A stretch of DNA of 22,985 bases from Bradyrhizobium sp. Its GTDB lineage: Bacteria > Pseudomonadota > Alphaproteobacteria > Rhizobiales > Xanthobacteraceae. The stretch spans positions 1 to 22,985 of the forward strand of contig JAQGKC010000379.1 of the NCBI GenBank assembly GCA_028290305.1, given 5' to 3'. How positions within the stretch are numbered: the stretch's first letter is position 1; the number at the start of each line of letters is the position of its first letter. A program made the translations under genes and the position numbers. This document shows positions 6,535-14,197 of this stretch, one piece after another. Under the pieces are notes generated by a model. The model did not search any database. It saw only the letters and a list, made by a program, of their open reading frames with translations, and had not been told where the DNA came from.

Positions 6535-7082
6535 TGCCTCTCACGGACTCACTTCGGGACGACATTCTGGCGTCGGTTCCCAGTCTGCGCGCGTTCGCGA
6601 TCTCGCTTAGCGGCAATGGCGATCGTGCCGACGATCTGGTGCAGGAAACCCTGCTCCGTGCGCTCGCCAACATCGACTCCTTCCAGCCTGGCTCCAACCT
6701 GCCGGCATGGTTGTTCACGATCCTGCGCAACCTGTTCCGCTCGGACTATCGCAAGCGGCGGCGGGAGGTGGAGGATGCCGATGGCAGCTACGCCAAGACG
6801 CTGAAAACCCAGCCGGCACAAAACGCGCATCTTGAGTTCGAGGAATTCCGCGCCGCGCTCGACAAGCTTCCCCAGGACCAGCGCGAAGCCCTGATTCTGG
6901 TGGGCGCCTCGGGTTTCTCTTATGAAGATGCCGCGGCGATCTGCGGCTGCGCGGTCGGCACGATCAAGAGCCGCGTCAACCGTGCACGATCGAAACTGAG
7001 CGCGCTGCTTTACGTCGACGGCGCCGATGATTTTGGTCCCGATGAAACGGTGCGCGCCGTGATCGGCGGCAGCGGCGGCTAG
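6534..7082 (+). CDS. ecfG: General stress response ECF sigma factor EcfG
   Basis: RNA polymerase sigma factor (182 aa) of the ECF15/EcfG group that directs transcription of the general stress regulon from GGAAC-N16/17-CGTT promoters. Sigma2 spans about residues 13-78, with DDLVQETLLRAL and the -10-reading region through WLFTILRNLFRSDYRKRRRE. Sigma4 spans about 103-157, with LPQDQREALILVGASGFSYE and the helix-turn-helix through GTIKSRVNRARSKL that reads GGAAC. Ribosome-binding site GGGAGGG (about 6522-6528) precedes ATG 6534. It is the second gene of the nepR-ecfG operon. A dispersed palindrome begins inside its stop codon. Confidence 0.95.
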   Translation: MPLTDSLRDDILASVPSLRAFAISLSGNGDRADDLVQETLLRALANIDSFQPGSNLPAWLFTILRNLFRSDYRKRRREVEDADGSYAKTLKTQPAQNAHLEFEEFRAALDKLPQDQREALILVGASGFSYEDAAAICGCAVGTIKSRVNRARSKLSALLYVDGADDFGPDETVRAVIGGSGG

Positions 7083-7155
7083 AGCATGATCCGGAAAAGT
7101 GGAAACCGGTTTTCCCTCGCGACAAACGCGAAGCGTTTGCGCGGAGATCATGCTC
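7082..7155. repeat. Dispersed palindromic element after ecfG
   Basis: Perfect 10-bp terminal inverted repeats GAGCATGATC (7082-7091) and GATCATGCTC (7146-7155) enclose a GGAAAA...TTTTCC arm pair and an inner AACGC-GAA-GCGTT hairpin. I recognise the outer sequence as a common intergenic palindrome of Rhizobiales genomes. It overlaps the last base of the ecfG stop codon and could form a stabilising 3' structure on the nepR-ecfG mRNA. Confidence 0.75.
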
Positions 7156-7175
7156 AAACAAAAAGATAACGCTAA

Positions 7176-7205
7176 AGTCTGATTCAACCCCAGTTGAATC
7201 AGACT
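7176..7205. terminator. Perfect 13-bp inverted repeat between ecfG and the kinase gene
   Basis: AGTCTGATTCAAC (7176-7188), 4-nt loop CCCA, GTTGAATCAGACT (7193-7205). The stem is perfect and ends one base from the stop codon of the minus-strand kinase gene, so it probably acts as a shared end for convergent transcripts. There is no long T-tract on either side. It may also be a dispersed repeat. Confidence 0.55.
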
Positions 7206-9260
7206 CTAGCCGAGCAATTGGTCGAGCCGGTCGCGCAACTGGTCCTGGTGATACGGTTTCGCCAGCCGCGGCAGGTCGAGCTGGGCGCCCTCGGGGAGAT
7301 CGGCATAACCGGTCGCGAGCAAGATTGGCAGCGACGGCCGCACCTCCCGCGACGCTGCCGCGAGTTCGACGCCGGTCATGCCGGGCATCACATGATCCGT
7401 CATCATCAGGTCGATCGGCTGTTCGCTCCGGATGATATCGAGCGCATGCAGGCCGGAATTGGCGCCGATCACCTGGTGGCCGAGGTCTTCCAGCATTTCC
7501 GTGGTCGACATCGCGATCAACGGATCGTCGTCCACAAACAGGATCACCGCCGAGCGGTTGACCTTTTGCGTCGCGTGCGCAGGGCTTTCGGCTTCCGGCG
7601 CGGCGGTCGCGACAGGCAGCACCAGCGTTGCGGTGGTGCCTTTCCCTACCGTGCTCGATAGCTGCAGCGTGCCGCCAAGTTGCACGGCGAGCCCATGCAC
7701 CATCGACAGGCCGAGGCCGGTGCCTTTCCCGAGCGGCTTCGACGAGAAGAACGGCTCGACGGCCCGCTTCAATATCTCCGGCGTCATGCCGGTACCGGTG
7801 TCGGCCACCGACACTTTCAGGTAGCTGCCAGACTTCAGCACCGGATCGCTGCTCACCTGATATTGGGCAATGTTGATATCAATCGAGCCGCCGTCCGGCA
7901 TCGCGTCGCGCGCGTTGATCGCGAGATTGAGGATAGCGAGCTCGAGCTGGTTGGCATCGACACGCGCCGGCGGCAATCCCTCCGGAAGATCCAGCCGCAG
8001 CACAACGCGCGGCCCCAACGACCGCTCCAGAAGATCGATCATGCCCTGGATCAGGGCGCGCAAATCGACCGGCACCGCGCGCAGGTCCTGCTGGCGCGCG
8101 AACGCCAGAAGGCGCTGCGTCAGCGACGCGCCGCGCTCCGCGCCCTGCACCGCGCCGTCGATCAGCCGGTGCAGACGCGGATCGTCGGGGATGCGCTTGC
8201 GCAACAGATCCAGATTGCCCATCACCGCCATCAACAGATTGTTGAAATCATGCGCAACGCCGCCGGTGAGCTGACCGATCGTCTCCATCTTCTGGGCCTG
8301 CCGCAACTGCTCCTGCGCCTTCTCGCGGGCAGCGACTTCCTTCATCAAATCGGCGGTGCGCTGCTCAATGCGCTGCTCGAGCGTGGCCGTCAATTCCGCC
8401 AACGCGGTGCGCTCGGCCGCCAATTGCGCCAGCAGATTCTCGCGTTCGATTTCCGCCGTTTTGCGCGCGGTGATGTCGGATGAAGCGCCCACCAGCGATT
8501 TGATGCTGCCGTCTCGCCTGCGAACCGCCCGCGCGCGGACGTCCACCCAATGCTCCGATCCGTCGGGCCAGATATTGCGGTATTCGATGCTGTAGTCCTT
8601 ACCGGTTTTGATGGCTTGGCTCAGCACGTCGAGACGCCGCGCACGATCGTCGGGATGAACCGCTGCCAGCAAATCCTGATATGAAAACGGATCGCCCCGC
8701 TTGCGTCCGAAAAACGCCTTGCAGGTGTCGGAGGCTTCGAGCTCGAACTCCGGCAGATGCAACTCGAGCGCCCCGAGATGGCCGGCGTTCAGCGCGGTCT
8801 GCAACAGGCCTTCGCTTTCGGTGAGATCCTCGAGAATGGCGCGGGTCTGGTACTGGCGGCGCCGGCCCCTGACAGCGGAGCCGACAACACTCACCAGCGT
8901 GGTCGGATGAAACGGTCGCTCGATGAAGGTGACATTGCCGAGCACCTGCCCAAGCCGCGCAGCGTCCGGATTGCGCTCCGGCCCGCCGCCCTGATGCGTC
9001 AACAGCACGATCGGAAAATCAGACCATGACGGCTGATCGTTCAGCCAGCGCATCAGGCCGCGCAAATCCGCGGTCTTGATCGCCTCATCGGCAATCACCG
9101 CGAGACCCGCGCCGCCCTCGATCTCGCGCAACAGCGCGGCGAGGTCCGCGCAGACGTTGGCGTAGTAGCCCGCCTCCCTGATCAGTGCCGCGGCAACCGA
9201 GGCGTCGCGTCCCGTCGGAGCGAGAATGACCGCGCGCTCGGAAGAGGCGCCAGGCCTCAC
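7206..9260 (-). CDS. Hybrid histidine kinase (pseudo-receiver-PAS-HisKA-HATPase-receiver)
   Basis: Cytoplasmic hybrid sensor kinase (684 aa, no membrane segments). Residues 8-130 look like a degenerate receiver: the acidic pocket is absent and the usual Lys is Arg in ERPF, though an Asp is kept in VIADEA. PAS/PAC follows (about 150-268, ending VGASSDITARKTAE), then a coiled coil (270-325). The HisKA H-box is GGVAHDFNNLL with H337. The HATPase has the N-box NLAINARDAM (N449), DTGTGM (D487) and GKGTGLGLSM. The C-terminal receiver has DDD 577-579, phospho-acceptor D622 (MMTDHVMPG), T650 and K668, all intact. The H-box is not the HWE/HisKA2 type usual for PhyR kinases. The start is GTG 9260, overlapping the kaiC-like stop by 4 nt (GTGA), so the two are co-translated. 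Confidence 0.92.
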   Translation of the reverse strand: MRPGASSERAVILAPTGRDASVAAALIREAGYYANVCADLAALLREIEGGAGLAVIADEAIKTADLRGLMRWLNDQPSWSDFPIVLLTHQGGGPERNPDAARLGQVLGNVTFIERPFHPTTLVSVVGSAVRGRRRQYQTRAILEDLTESEGLLQTALNAGHLGALELHLPEFELEASDTCKAFFGRKRGDPFSYQDLLAAVHPDDRARRLDVLSQAIKTGKDYSIEYRNIWPDGSEHWVDVRARAVRRRDGSIKSLVGASSDITARKTAEIERENLLAQLAAERTALAELTATLEQRIEQRTADLMKEVAAREKAQEQLRQAQKMETIGQLTGGVAHDFNNLLMAVMGNLDLLRKRIPDDPRLHRLIDGAVQGAERGASLTQRLLAFARQQDLRAVPVDLRALIQGMIDLLERSLGPRVVLRLDLPEGLPPARVDANQLELAILNLAINARDAMPDGGSIDINIAQYQVSSDPVLKSGSYLKVSVADTGTGMTPEILKRAVEPFFSSKPLGKGTGLGLSMVHGLAVQLGGTLQLSSTVGKGTTATLVLPVATAAPEAESPAHATQKVNRSAVILFVDDDPLIAMSTTEMLEDLGHQVIGANSGLHALDIIRSEQPIDLMMTDHVMPGMTGVELAAASREVRPSLPILLATGYADLPEGAQLDLPRLAKPYHQDQLRDRLDQLLG

Positions 9261-10756
9261 TGGAGCTGCTCTTCCAGCAAGGGCTGGCCTTCGCCGACGT
9301 AAATCGGAACGCCGCGCAGTACGCCCTGGAATCCATCCAGGGGGTCGCCAATGGTGAGGCCACGATCGCCGATACGGAATTCGCGAATCGTCGATTCATG
9401 CGCGCCGGTGCGTTTCTTGATGATCGACATCGCGCGCCGCACCGTGCCTAACGCCTCGAAATAGCGCAGCAAGACCACTGTATCTGCGAGATAGGTGACA
9501 TCCACCGGCGCCTTCATATCGCCGACCAGCCCATGCTGCGCCACCGTCATGAATGTCGCCGCGCCCCGGCGGTTCAAATATTGCAGCAATTCGTGCATGT
9601 GCAGGATCAGCGAATTTTCTTCCGGCATCGCGGCCTGATAGCCGTTGAGGCTATCGATCACTACGGTCTTGATGTGATCTTCATCGACCCGCTTGCGGAC
9701 GCGGTGCGCGAATTCGCCGGGCGACAGTTCCGCGGCATCCACCTGGTCGATGAAAAGGTTGCCACCGCGCTGCATTGCTTCGAGATCGATACCGAGGCCC
9801 TTCATGCGCGCAAACAACAGGCCGAGCTCTTCGTCAAACACGAACAGCGCCGCCTTTTCGCCGCGCGCGATCGCCGCCACGACGAAGACGATCGCCAAGA
9901 GGGATTTGCCGGTGCCCGCCGGTCCCAATATCAGCGTGCTTGATCCAGCCTCGATGCCGCCACCGAGAAGCTGGTCGAGCTTGACGATGCCGCTCGACAT
10001 CGTCGTTCGTACGAAGTTGCTGCGATATTCGGACGCCACCAGCCGCGGAAACACATTCAGTCCGCCGGTGGTGATGGTCACATCATGAAAGCCGCTACGA
10101 AACTTCACGCCGCGATATTTGATGATGCGCGCACGCCGCCGCTCCGCGCCGTAGGCCGGCGCCAATTCCTCGAGCCGCAGCACGCCATGCGCGACGCTGT
10201 GTACGGTTTTGTCGGCGAGTTCGGCGGTCAAATCGTCGAGCAGCATCGCTGTGGTGCCGAACTTTGCGAAATAGTGCTTGATCGCCAGAATCTGCCGCCG
10301 ATAGCGAAGCGAACTTTGCGCCAGCAGCCTGATCTCGGAGAGACTGTCCAATACCACGCGGCTCGGCCGTGCGCGTTCCACTGTTTCGAATATCTGCTTG
10401 GTGGTCTCGCCGAGTTCGAGATCCGACGAATAAAGCAGGCTCTGCTGCTGTTCGGAGTCGAGCAAGCTCTCCGGTGGCAACAACTCGAACACCTCGATGC
10501 GATCACCGAGTGTCCAGCCATGGGACGCCGCTCCGTCGCGCAGCTCGTTCTCGGTCTCGGACAATGTGATGTAGAGACATTTCTCACCTGCCTGCGCACC
10601 TTCCATCAGGAACTGCAGTGCAATAGTGGTTTTGCCGGTCCCAGGAGCACCTTCGACGAGAAATAGATGGCCGCGCGAAAATCCACCCGACAGGATATCG
10701 TCCAGTCCCCAGATCCCGGTTTTTGCCTTGTCAGTGATTGACTCAACTGAGTTCAT
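9257..10756 (-). CDS. KaiC-like two-domain RecA-fold ATPase
   Basis: Double-domain KaiC-family ATPase (499 aa). Domain 1 has Walker A GAPGTGKT (36-43), one glutamate near the catalytic position (SETEN, E67) and Walker B VVLDSLSE (D137). Domain 2 has Walker A GPAGTGKS (278-285), the catalytic pair DEE (E309/E310) and Walker B VVIDSLNG (D368). The C-terminal KaiC pattern RAMSIIKKRTGAHESTIREF is present. At the position of the cyanobacterial phosphosites S431/T432 I align T421/Y422. No kaiA or kaiB is nearby, so it is not a canonical clock; KaiC-like ATPases paired with kinases are usually signalling modules. ATG 10756 has GAGGG just upstream. It is first in an operon with the hybrid kinase and has an EcfG-like promoter at 10778-10802. 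Confidence 0.9.
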   Translation of the reverse strand: MNSVESITDKAKTGIWGLDDILSGGFSRGHLFLVEGAPGTGKTTIALQFLMEGAQAGEKCLYITLSETENELRDGAASHGWTLGDRIEVFELLPPESLLDSEQQQSLLYSSDLELGETTKQIFETVERARPSRVVLDSLSEIRLLAQSSLRYRRQILAIKHYFAKFGTTAMLLDDLTAELADKTVHSVAHGVLRLEELAPAYGAERRRARIIKYRGVKFRSGFHDVTITTGGLNVFPRLVASEYRSNFVRTTMSSGIVKLDQLLGGGIEAGSSTLILGPAGTGKSLLAIVFVVAAIARGEKAALFVFDEELGLLFARMKGLGIDLEAMQRGGNLFIDQVDAAELSPGEFAHRVRKRVDEDHIKTVVIDSLNGYQAAMPEENSLILHMHELLQYLNRRGAATFMTVAQHGLVGDMKAPVDVTYLADTVVLLRYFEALGTVRRAMSIIKKRTGAHESTIREFRIGDRGLTIGDPLDGFQGVLRGVPIYVGEGQPLLEEQLQ

Positions 10757-10777
10757 ACGACCCTCTAACCGGGTCTA

Positions 10778-10802
10778 AACCTCCACGGCATCATGCGGTT
10801 CC
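10778..10802 (-). promoter_or_regulatory. EcfG-like promoter of the kaiC-like/kinase operon
   Basis: Minus strand: GGAAC (10802-10798), 16 nt, GGTT (10781-10778), one mismatch from CGTT (equally GGAAC-N17-GTT). Transcription would start near 10771, leaving a very short leader that still contains the GAGGG ribosome-binding site before the ATG at 10756. Confidence 0.6.
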
Positions 10803-10814
10803 TCATGAATGGAA

Positions 10815-11603
10815 CTATTTTTGCGACGCTGATCGCTTCTCGATGACGAGGCTTTGGACGGCGCGGCCGAAATAACCGTGCTCGTCTGCGAGCCGCGCGG
10901 TGGCGAGACCCGCGCCATCAGGACCGATCCAGGATTCCGCATCGAGCAATATCCACGCGCCAAGCGGCTGCCGCGCAAAGCTGACGGTGAGATCGGCATT
11001 GATGAACGTCCATTCCCGAAAATCCAGCACGGCAGACGTGCCGTTGCAGAAATCCGCGGCGACCACGGCGCGCATGACCTGCGAAACCGGCGACGCCTCG
11101 ACCAATGGCCGATCCACCCGATACCAGATCGCGCCGGGACCGGGCACACCGAACCGGCCGCGGGCAGCGCGCATCGAGATGCCCGTTACAAAAGGACTGC
11201 TGGAAAAGCTCGGCTGCTCCTCGCGTGCCTGATCGGGCCCGGGAAGTTCGACGGCGATATCCGCGACCTCCGACGGCAACCTCAACGCTTGCGTCTTGAT
11301 CTTGAGAATTGTCGCGCCGACAACGACGACATTTTCGGCGAGCAGCCGAACGGCACAGAGCTGAATCTTGCGCCCTTCCCGCAGCACTTCGGTCTCGAAC
11401 GTCAGCGGCGCCACCGGCACCGGCCGCATCAGATCGACGGTCACGCGCGCAATTCGCATCGGCTGCAGCGTCGGAATCGCCTCGGCGGCCCACACGGCCA
11501 AAGCCGCCGGCGCGGAGCCGTGCTGCATACTGATATCCCAAGGGCCGGCAGCGTCGGGACTGGTGACGACGCGGTTGCCATCGACGCGATAGATGGCGTC
11601 CAT
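10815..11603 (-). CDS. Thioesterase-like (TesB/hotdog) family protein
   Basis: A 262-aa protein of the acyl-CoA thioesterase-like family with two fused hotdog folds. The N-terminal part has GPWDISMQHGSAPAALAVWA, the helix that starts a hotdog, and RVTVDLMRPVPVAPLTFETE, a typical strand segment. The C-terminal half has GTSAVLDFREWTFINADLTV and RQPLGAWILLDAESWIG, ending in GYFGRAVQSLVIEKR. The D.E/W pattern near DAESWI fits TesB-like proteins. It probably hydrolyses an acyl-CoA in the cytoplasm; the substrate is unknown. ATG 11603 has only a weak ribosome-binding site. It lies upstream of the kaiC-like gene on the same strand, but that gene has its own promoter between them. Confidence 0.8.
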   Translation of the reverse strand: MDAIYRVDGNRVVTSPDAAGPWDISMQHGSAPAALAVWAAEAIPTLQPMRIARVTVDLMRPVPVAPLTFETEVLREGRKIQLCAVRLLAENVVVVGATILKIKTQALRLPSEVADIAVELPGPDQAREEQPSFSSSPFVTGISMRAARGRFGVPGPGAIWYRVDRPLVEASPVSQVMRAVVAADFCNGTSAVLDFREWTFINADLTVSFARQPLGAWILLDAESWIGPDGAGLATARLADEHGYFGRAVQSLVIEKRSASQK

Positions 11604-11635
11604 CAGATCAATTCTACTTTCTCGGTGCTCGCGTT

Positions 11636-11810
11636 CCCCGGATGCTGCGCAGCGCCATCAGCGCGTTCACGCGCGTCTTCGACACGCTATGGCTTGCGGC
11701 GTGGTGCGCCGCTGATCCGGGGTCCATCAAGTGCGTGCGTGGGTCTCGGCTCGGCGGGGCACCGCCGAAGAGGCGCGGCACCGCGTCCGGGACACGGCGC
11801 GTTGCGTGGC
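11636..11810. repeat. Dispersed palindromic repeat (Bradyrhizobium-type intergenic element)
   Basis: CCCCGGAT (11636-11643) and ATCCGGGG (11715-11722) are inverted arms around a GC-rich core. A second imperfect arm pair follows: GGGTCTCGG near 11741 and CCGCGTCCGGGAC near 11781. The wording of these segments matches a repeat I know from intergenic regions of Bradyrhizobium-like genomes. It fills most of the gap between the broken monooxygenase gene and the thioesterase gene and has no coding potential that I trust. Confidence 0.6.
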
Positions 11811-11815
11811 AAGCA

Positions 11816-12784
11816 TCACAGCGGCGGATCGACGGCTTCGTCGTATTCCTTCTTGAACCGCGCGATCAATTCAGCGGCGGGCAGTATTTTGCCGACACTG
11901 CCGACGCCCTGGCCGCTGCCCCAGATTTCCTTCCAGGCTTTCGGCTTGGCGCGCTCGCCCGAGGCGTCGGTGCCGAAACTCATTTTCGACGCATCCGACT
12001 CTGGAAGATTGTCCGGGTCCATTCCGGCCGCGACGATCGACGGCTTCAGATAATTGCCGTGCACGCCGGTGAACAAATTCGAATAGACGATGTCTTCCGC
12101 CGTCGAGGTGGTGATCATCTGCTTGTAGTCCTCTACCGCATTGGCTTCAGCGGTGGCGATAAATGCCGAGCCGATATAGGCAAAGTCGGCGCCGAGCAGC
12201 CGCGCTGAGCGAATCGCACGGCCGTTGCCGATCGCTCCCGACAACGCGATTGGCCCGTCGAACCACTGCCGGGTCTCGGCCACGAACGCGAACGGCGATA
12301 TCTCGCCGGCATGGCCGCCGGCGCCGGCGGAGACCAGGATCAGACCGTCGGCGCCTTTCTCAATCGCCTTGTGTGCGAATCTCTGGTTGATCACGTCATG
12401 AAAAACGATACCGCCCCAGCCATGCGCAGCCTGATTGAGCTCCTCGCGCACGCCGAGCGAGGTAATGATCATCGGCACCTTGTGCTTCTCTCAAAGTGCT
12501 AAATCCTGCTCGAGCCGGTTGTTCGATCGATGCACGATCTGATTCACCGCGAACGGCGCCGACGGCCGGTCGGGATGCGCCTTGTCGTGCGCGGCAAGCT
12601 CCTCCTTGATCCGCACCAGCCATTCGTCGAGCAGCGCCGGTGGCCGCGCGTTCAGCGCGGGAAACGATCCGACCACGCCCGCCTTGCACTGCGCGATCAC
12701 CAGATCAGGCACGGAAATGATGAACAGCGGCGCACCGATCACGGGAATCGACAGACGACCCTTGAACAAGGCGGGCATGGACAT
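11816..12784 (-). pseudogene. Nitronate monooxygenase family gene interrupted by an in-frame TGA
   Basis: Reading from ATG 12784 gives a 2-nitropropane dioxygenase-type FMN protein: GRLSIPVIGAPLFIISVPDL at the N-terminus, then VVGSFPALNARPP and FAVNQIVHRSNNRLEQDLAL. A TGA follows at 12493-12491 (codon 98). The same frame continues at once with EKHKVPMIITSLGVREELNQ, the FMN phosphate region LVSAGAGGHAGEISPF and LSGAIGNGRAIRSARLLGAD, and stops at 11816. The total of 322 codons is normal for the family and there is no frameshift, so this is a single nonsense change. Normal translation yields a 97-aa fragment. A restart at ATG 12478 (AAGG upstream) would yield 220 aa lacking the first barrel strands. 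AAGGA lies nine bases before ATG 12784. A sequencing error is possible. Confidence 0.85.
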
Positions 12785-12902
12785 TCGTAAAGATCCTTTT
12801 CATGATTCAGGGGGAGGCGCGATGGTTTGGTTTAAAGATGCCAGACATCATACCAACAAGGCAATCGGGCCTTTTTTCAGGTGGGACATCGCAATCCCGA
12901 TG

Positions 12903-13502
12903 TTACTGGCACAGCGCGCGGGTGACATAAGTATCGGTCCGGCAGTCGTCCGGTTTTCGTGTCCGGCCGGGGATCAACACTTTCGCTGAGCAGGTTTCCG
13001 CGGAATCGGCGGTAAGGCTCTTACCCTCCTTGAAGCCTTTGGTCTGGCACAGCTTGTCGGAGGCGGTCTTGCAGTCCGGTGCGCCGTTTGTCGAAACCGG
13101 ACATATCGTGCGCCCGGTCACCATCAGGGGCTTCGCCAGGCGCGACAGGGTGTCGTTGGCGTCCTTGGCCGTATCCTTCGCGCGTGCGTTCCAATCATCG
13201 ATGGTCTCGCTTGGGCTTTTCAGCGACGGGAGCTTCCCGAACATCTTTCCGATTTCGTTGATCAGGCCCGGATTCTCTTCACGCGCCGGTGGAGCGGGTG
13301 ACGGCACGACCTCGCCTTGCGGAGGCGCAGCCCGGTCCGGTGCCGCCTGCTGGATCGGCTCCTGTACCCCGAGCGAGGGCGGCGGCGGCGCCGCTTGCGG
13401 CCAGGCGGAGCCTGCGGCGATCATCAAGGCCGATATCGCTGCAGCCGCGGTCGCGGCGAGCATCCTGGACGGCGCGATGAGATTGCCGGATCGATCGAGC
13501 AT
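12903..13502 (-). CDS. Hypothetical exported Cys-rich protein
   Basis: A 199-aa protein with no function I can name. The N-terminus has a signal peptide (hydrophobic MLAATAAAAISALMIAAGSA, cleavage near AWPQA). A Pro/Ala-rich linker follows (about residues 36-75), then a helical segment (INEIGKMFGKLPSLKSPSET). The C-terminal domain has six Cys (RTICPVS, PDCKTA, KLCQTK, ETCSAK, DDCRTD and LCQ at the end), an even number suited to three disulfides in the periplasm. The sequence ends YVTRALCQ. ATG 13502 is used; ATG 13463, directly before the hydrophobic core, is a reasonable alternative. A small hairpin (12886-12903) overlaps the stop codon. Confidence 0.7.
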   Translation of the reverse strand: MLDRSGNLIAPSRMLAATAAAAISALMIAAGSAWPQAAPPPPSLGVQEPIQQAAPDRAAPPQGEVVPSPAPPAREENPGLINEIGKMFGKLPSLKSPSETIDDWNARAKDTAKDANDTLSRLAKPLMVTGRTICPVSTNGAPDCKTASDKLCQTKGFKEGKSLTADSAETCSAKVLIPGRTRKPDDCRTDTYVTRALCQ

Positions 13503-13553
13503 GAACCAAGGGTAGCCCGAAGCAGCGAGCCGGCAAAGCCAATCACGGCTGCT

Positions 13554-14135
13554 TCAGATCATTCGGAATGCGACGATAAAACCGAGCACCAGCACGGCGG
13601 CTCCCAGCGCCACCCACAGCCCCAGATGTTTCTCGATCCTCGCCCGGATCCACTCGCCGTAGCGGTTGAGCAGGATGGCGACGATGAAGAAACGCCCACC
13701 GCGCGCAATCACCGACAGCGCGATGAACAGCCAGATGTTATAATTAGCGAAGCCTGAAGTGATGGTTACAAGCTTGTAGGGGATCGGCGTCAAGCCCTTC
13801 AGCAGGATGATCCAGGCGCCATATTCAGCATAGCCGGCGCGGAAGGCTTCGACCTTGCCGCCAAGGCCATAAAATTGAATCAGCCAATGGCCGAGGGAAT
13901 CGTACAGCAGCGCGCCGATGGCATAGCCGAGAATGCCGCCCAGCACCGACGTCGCGGTGCAGATTGAGGCGTAGAGCCACGCCCGCTGCGGCCGCGCCAG
14001 CGACATCGGGATCAGCATCACATCCGGCGGCACCGGAAAAAACGAGCTTTCCGCGAACGCCACCGCTCCCAAAATCCACAGCGCGTATGGCTTATGTGCG
14101 GCGTCGATACACCAGTCGTAGATCCGTCTCAGCAT
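13554..14135 (-). CDS. YqaA/DedA-type (SNARE-associated/VTT domain) membrane protein
   Basis: Inner-membrane protein (193 aa) of the YqaA branch of the DedA/VTT superfamily, thought to act in membrane lipid or undecaprenyl-phosphate movement and envelope stability. Visible signatures are the N-terminal AVAFAESSFFPVPPDVMLIP (re-entrant loop with the family Glu and Pro residues), the GGILGYAIGALLYDSLGHWL segment, and the second re-entrant region LKGLTPIPYKLVTITSGFAN. A basic stretch (RYGEWIRARIEKHLG) precedes the last transmembrane helix. ATG 14135 (MLRRIYDW) is the usual family start; ATG 14153 is in frame and adds six residues. The substrate is unknown. Confidence 0.85.
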   Translation of the reverse strand: MLRRIYDWCIDAAHKPYALWILGAVAFAESSFFPVPPDVMLIPMSLARPQRAWLYASICTATSVLGGILGYAIGALLYDSLGHWLIQFYGLGGKVEAFRAGYAEYGAWIILLKGLTPIPYKLVTITSGFANYNIWLFIALSVIARGGRFFIVAILLNRYGEWIRARIEKHLGLWVALGAAVLVLGFIVAFRMI

Positions 14136-14197
14136 GGCGCGATCAACCACCATGGAGCGGATTTGTCCATGCCGGGGATTCGAAGAAATCGTGATGC

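Noticed and set aside
10854..12053. 399-codon plus-strand open frame over the thioesterase and monooxygenase genes
   Set aside because: It has a low-complexity Arg/Gly/Pro translation, no domain and no ribosome-binding site, and it runs through a dispersed repeat. It is a shadow of minus-strand genes.
12476..12493. Selenocysteine at the in-frame TGA of the nitronate monooxygenase gene
   Set aside because: The family has no known redox residue at this position. Downstream I find only a weak 5-6 bp stem with a long loop, not a convincing bacterial SECIS. A nonsense mutation or base error is simpler.
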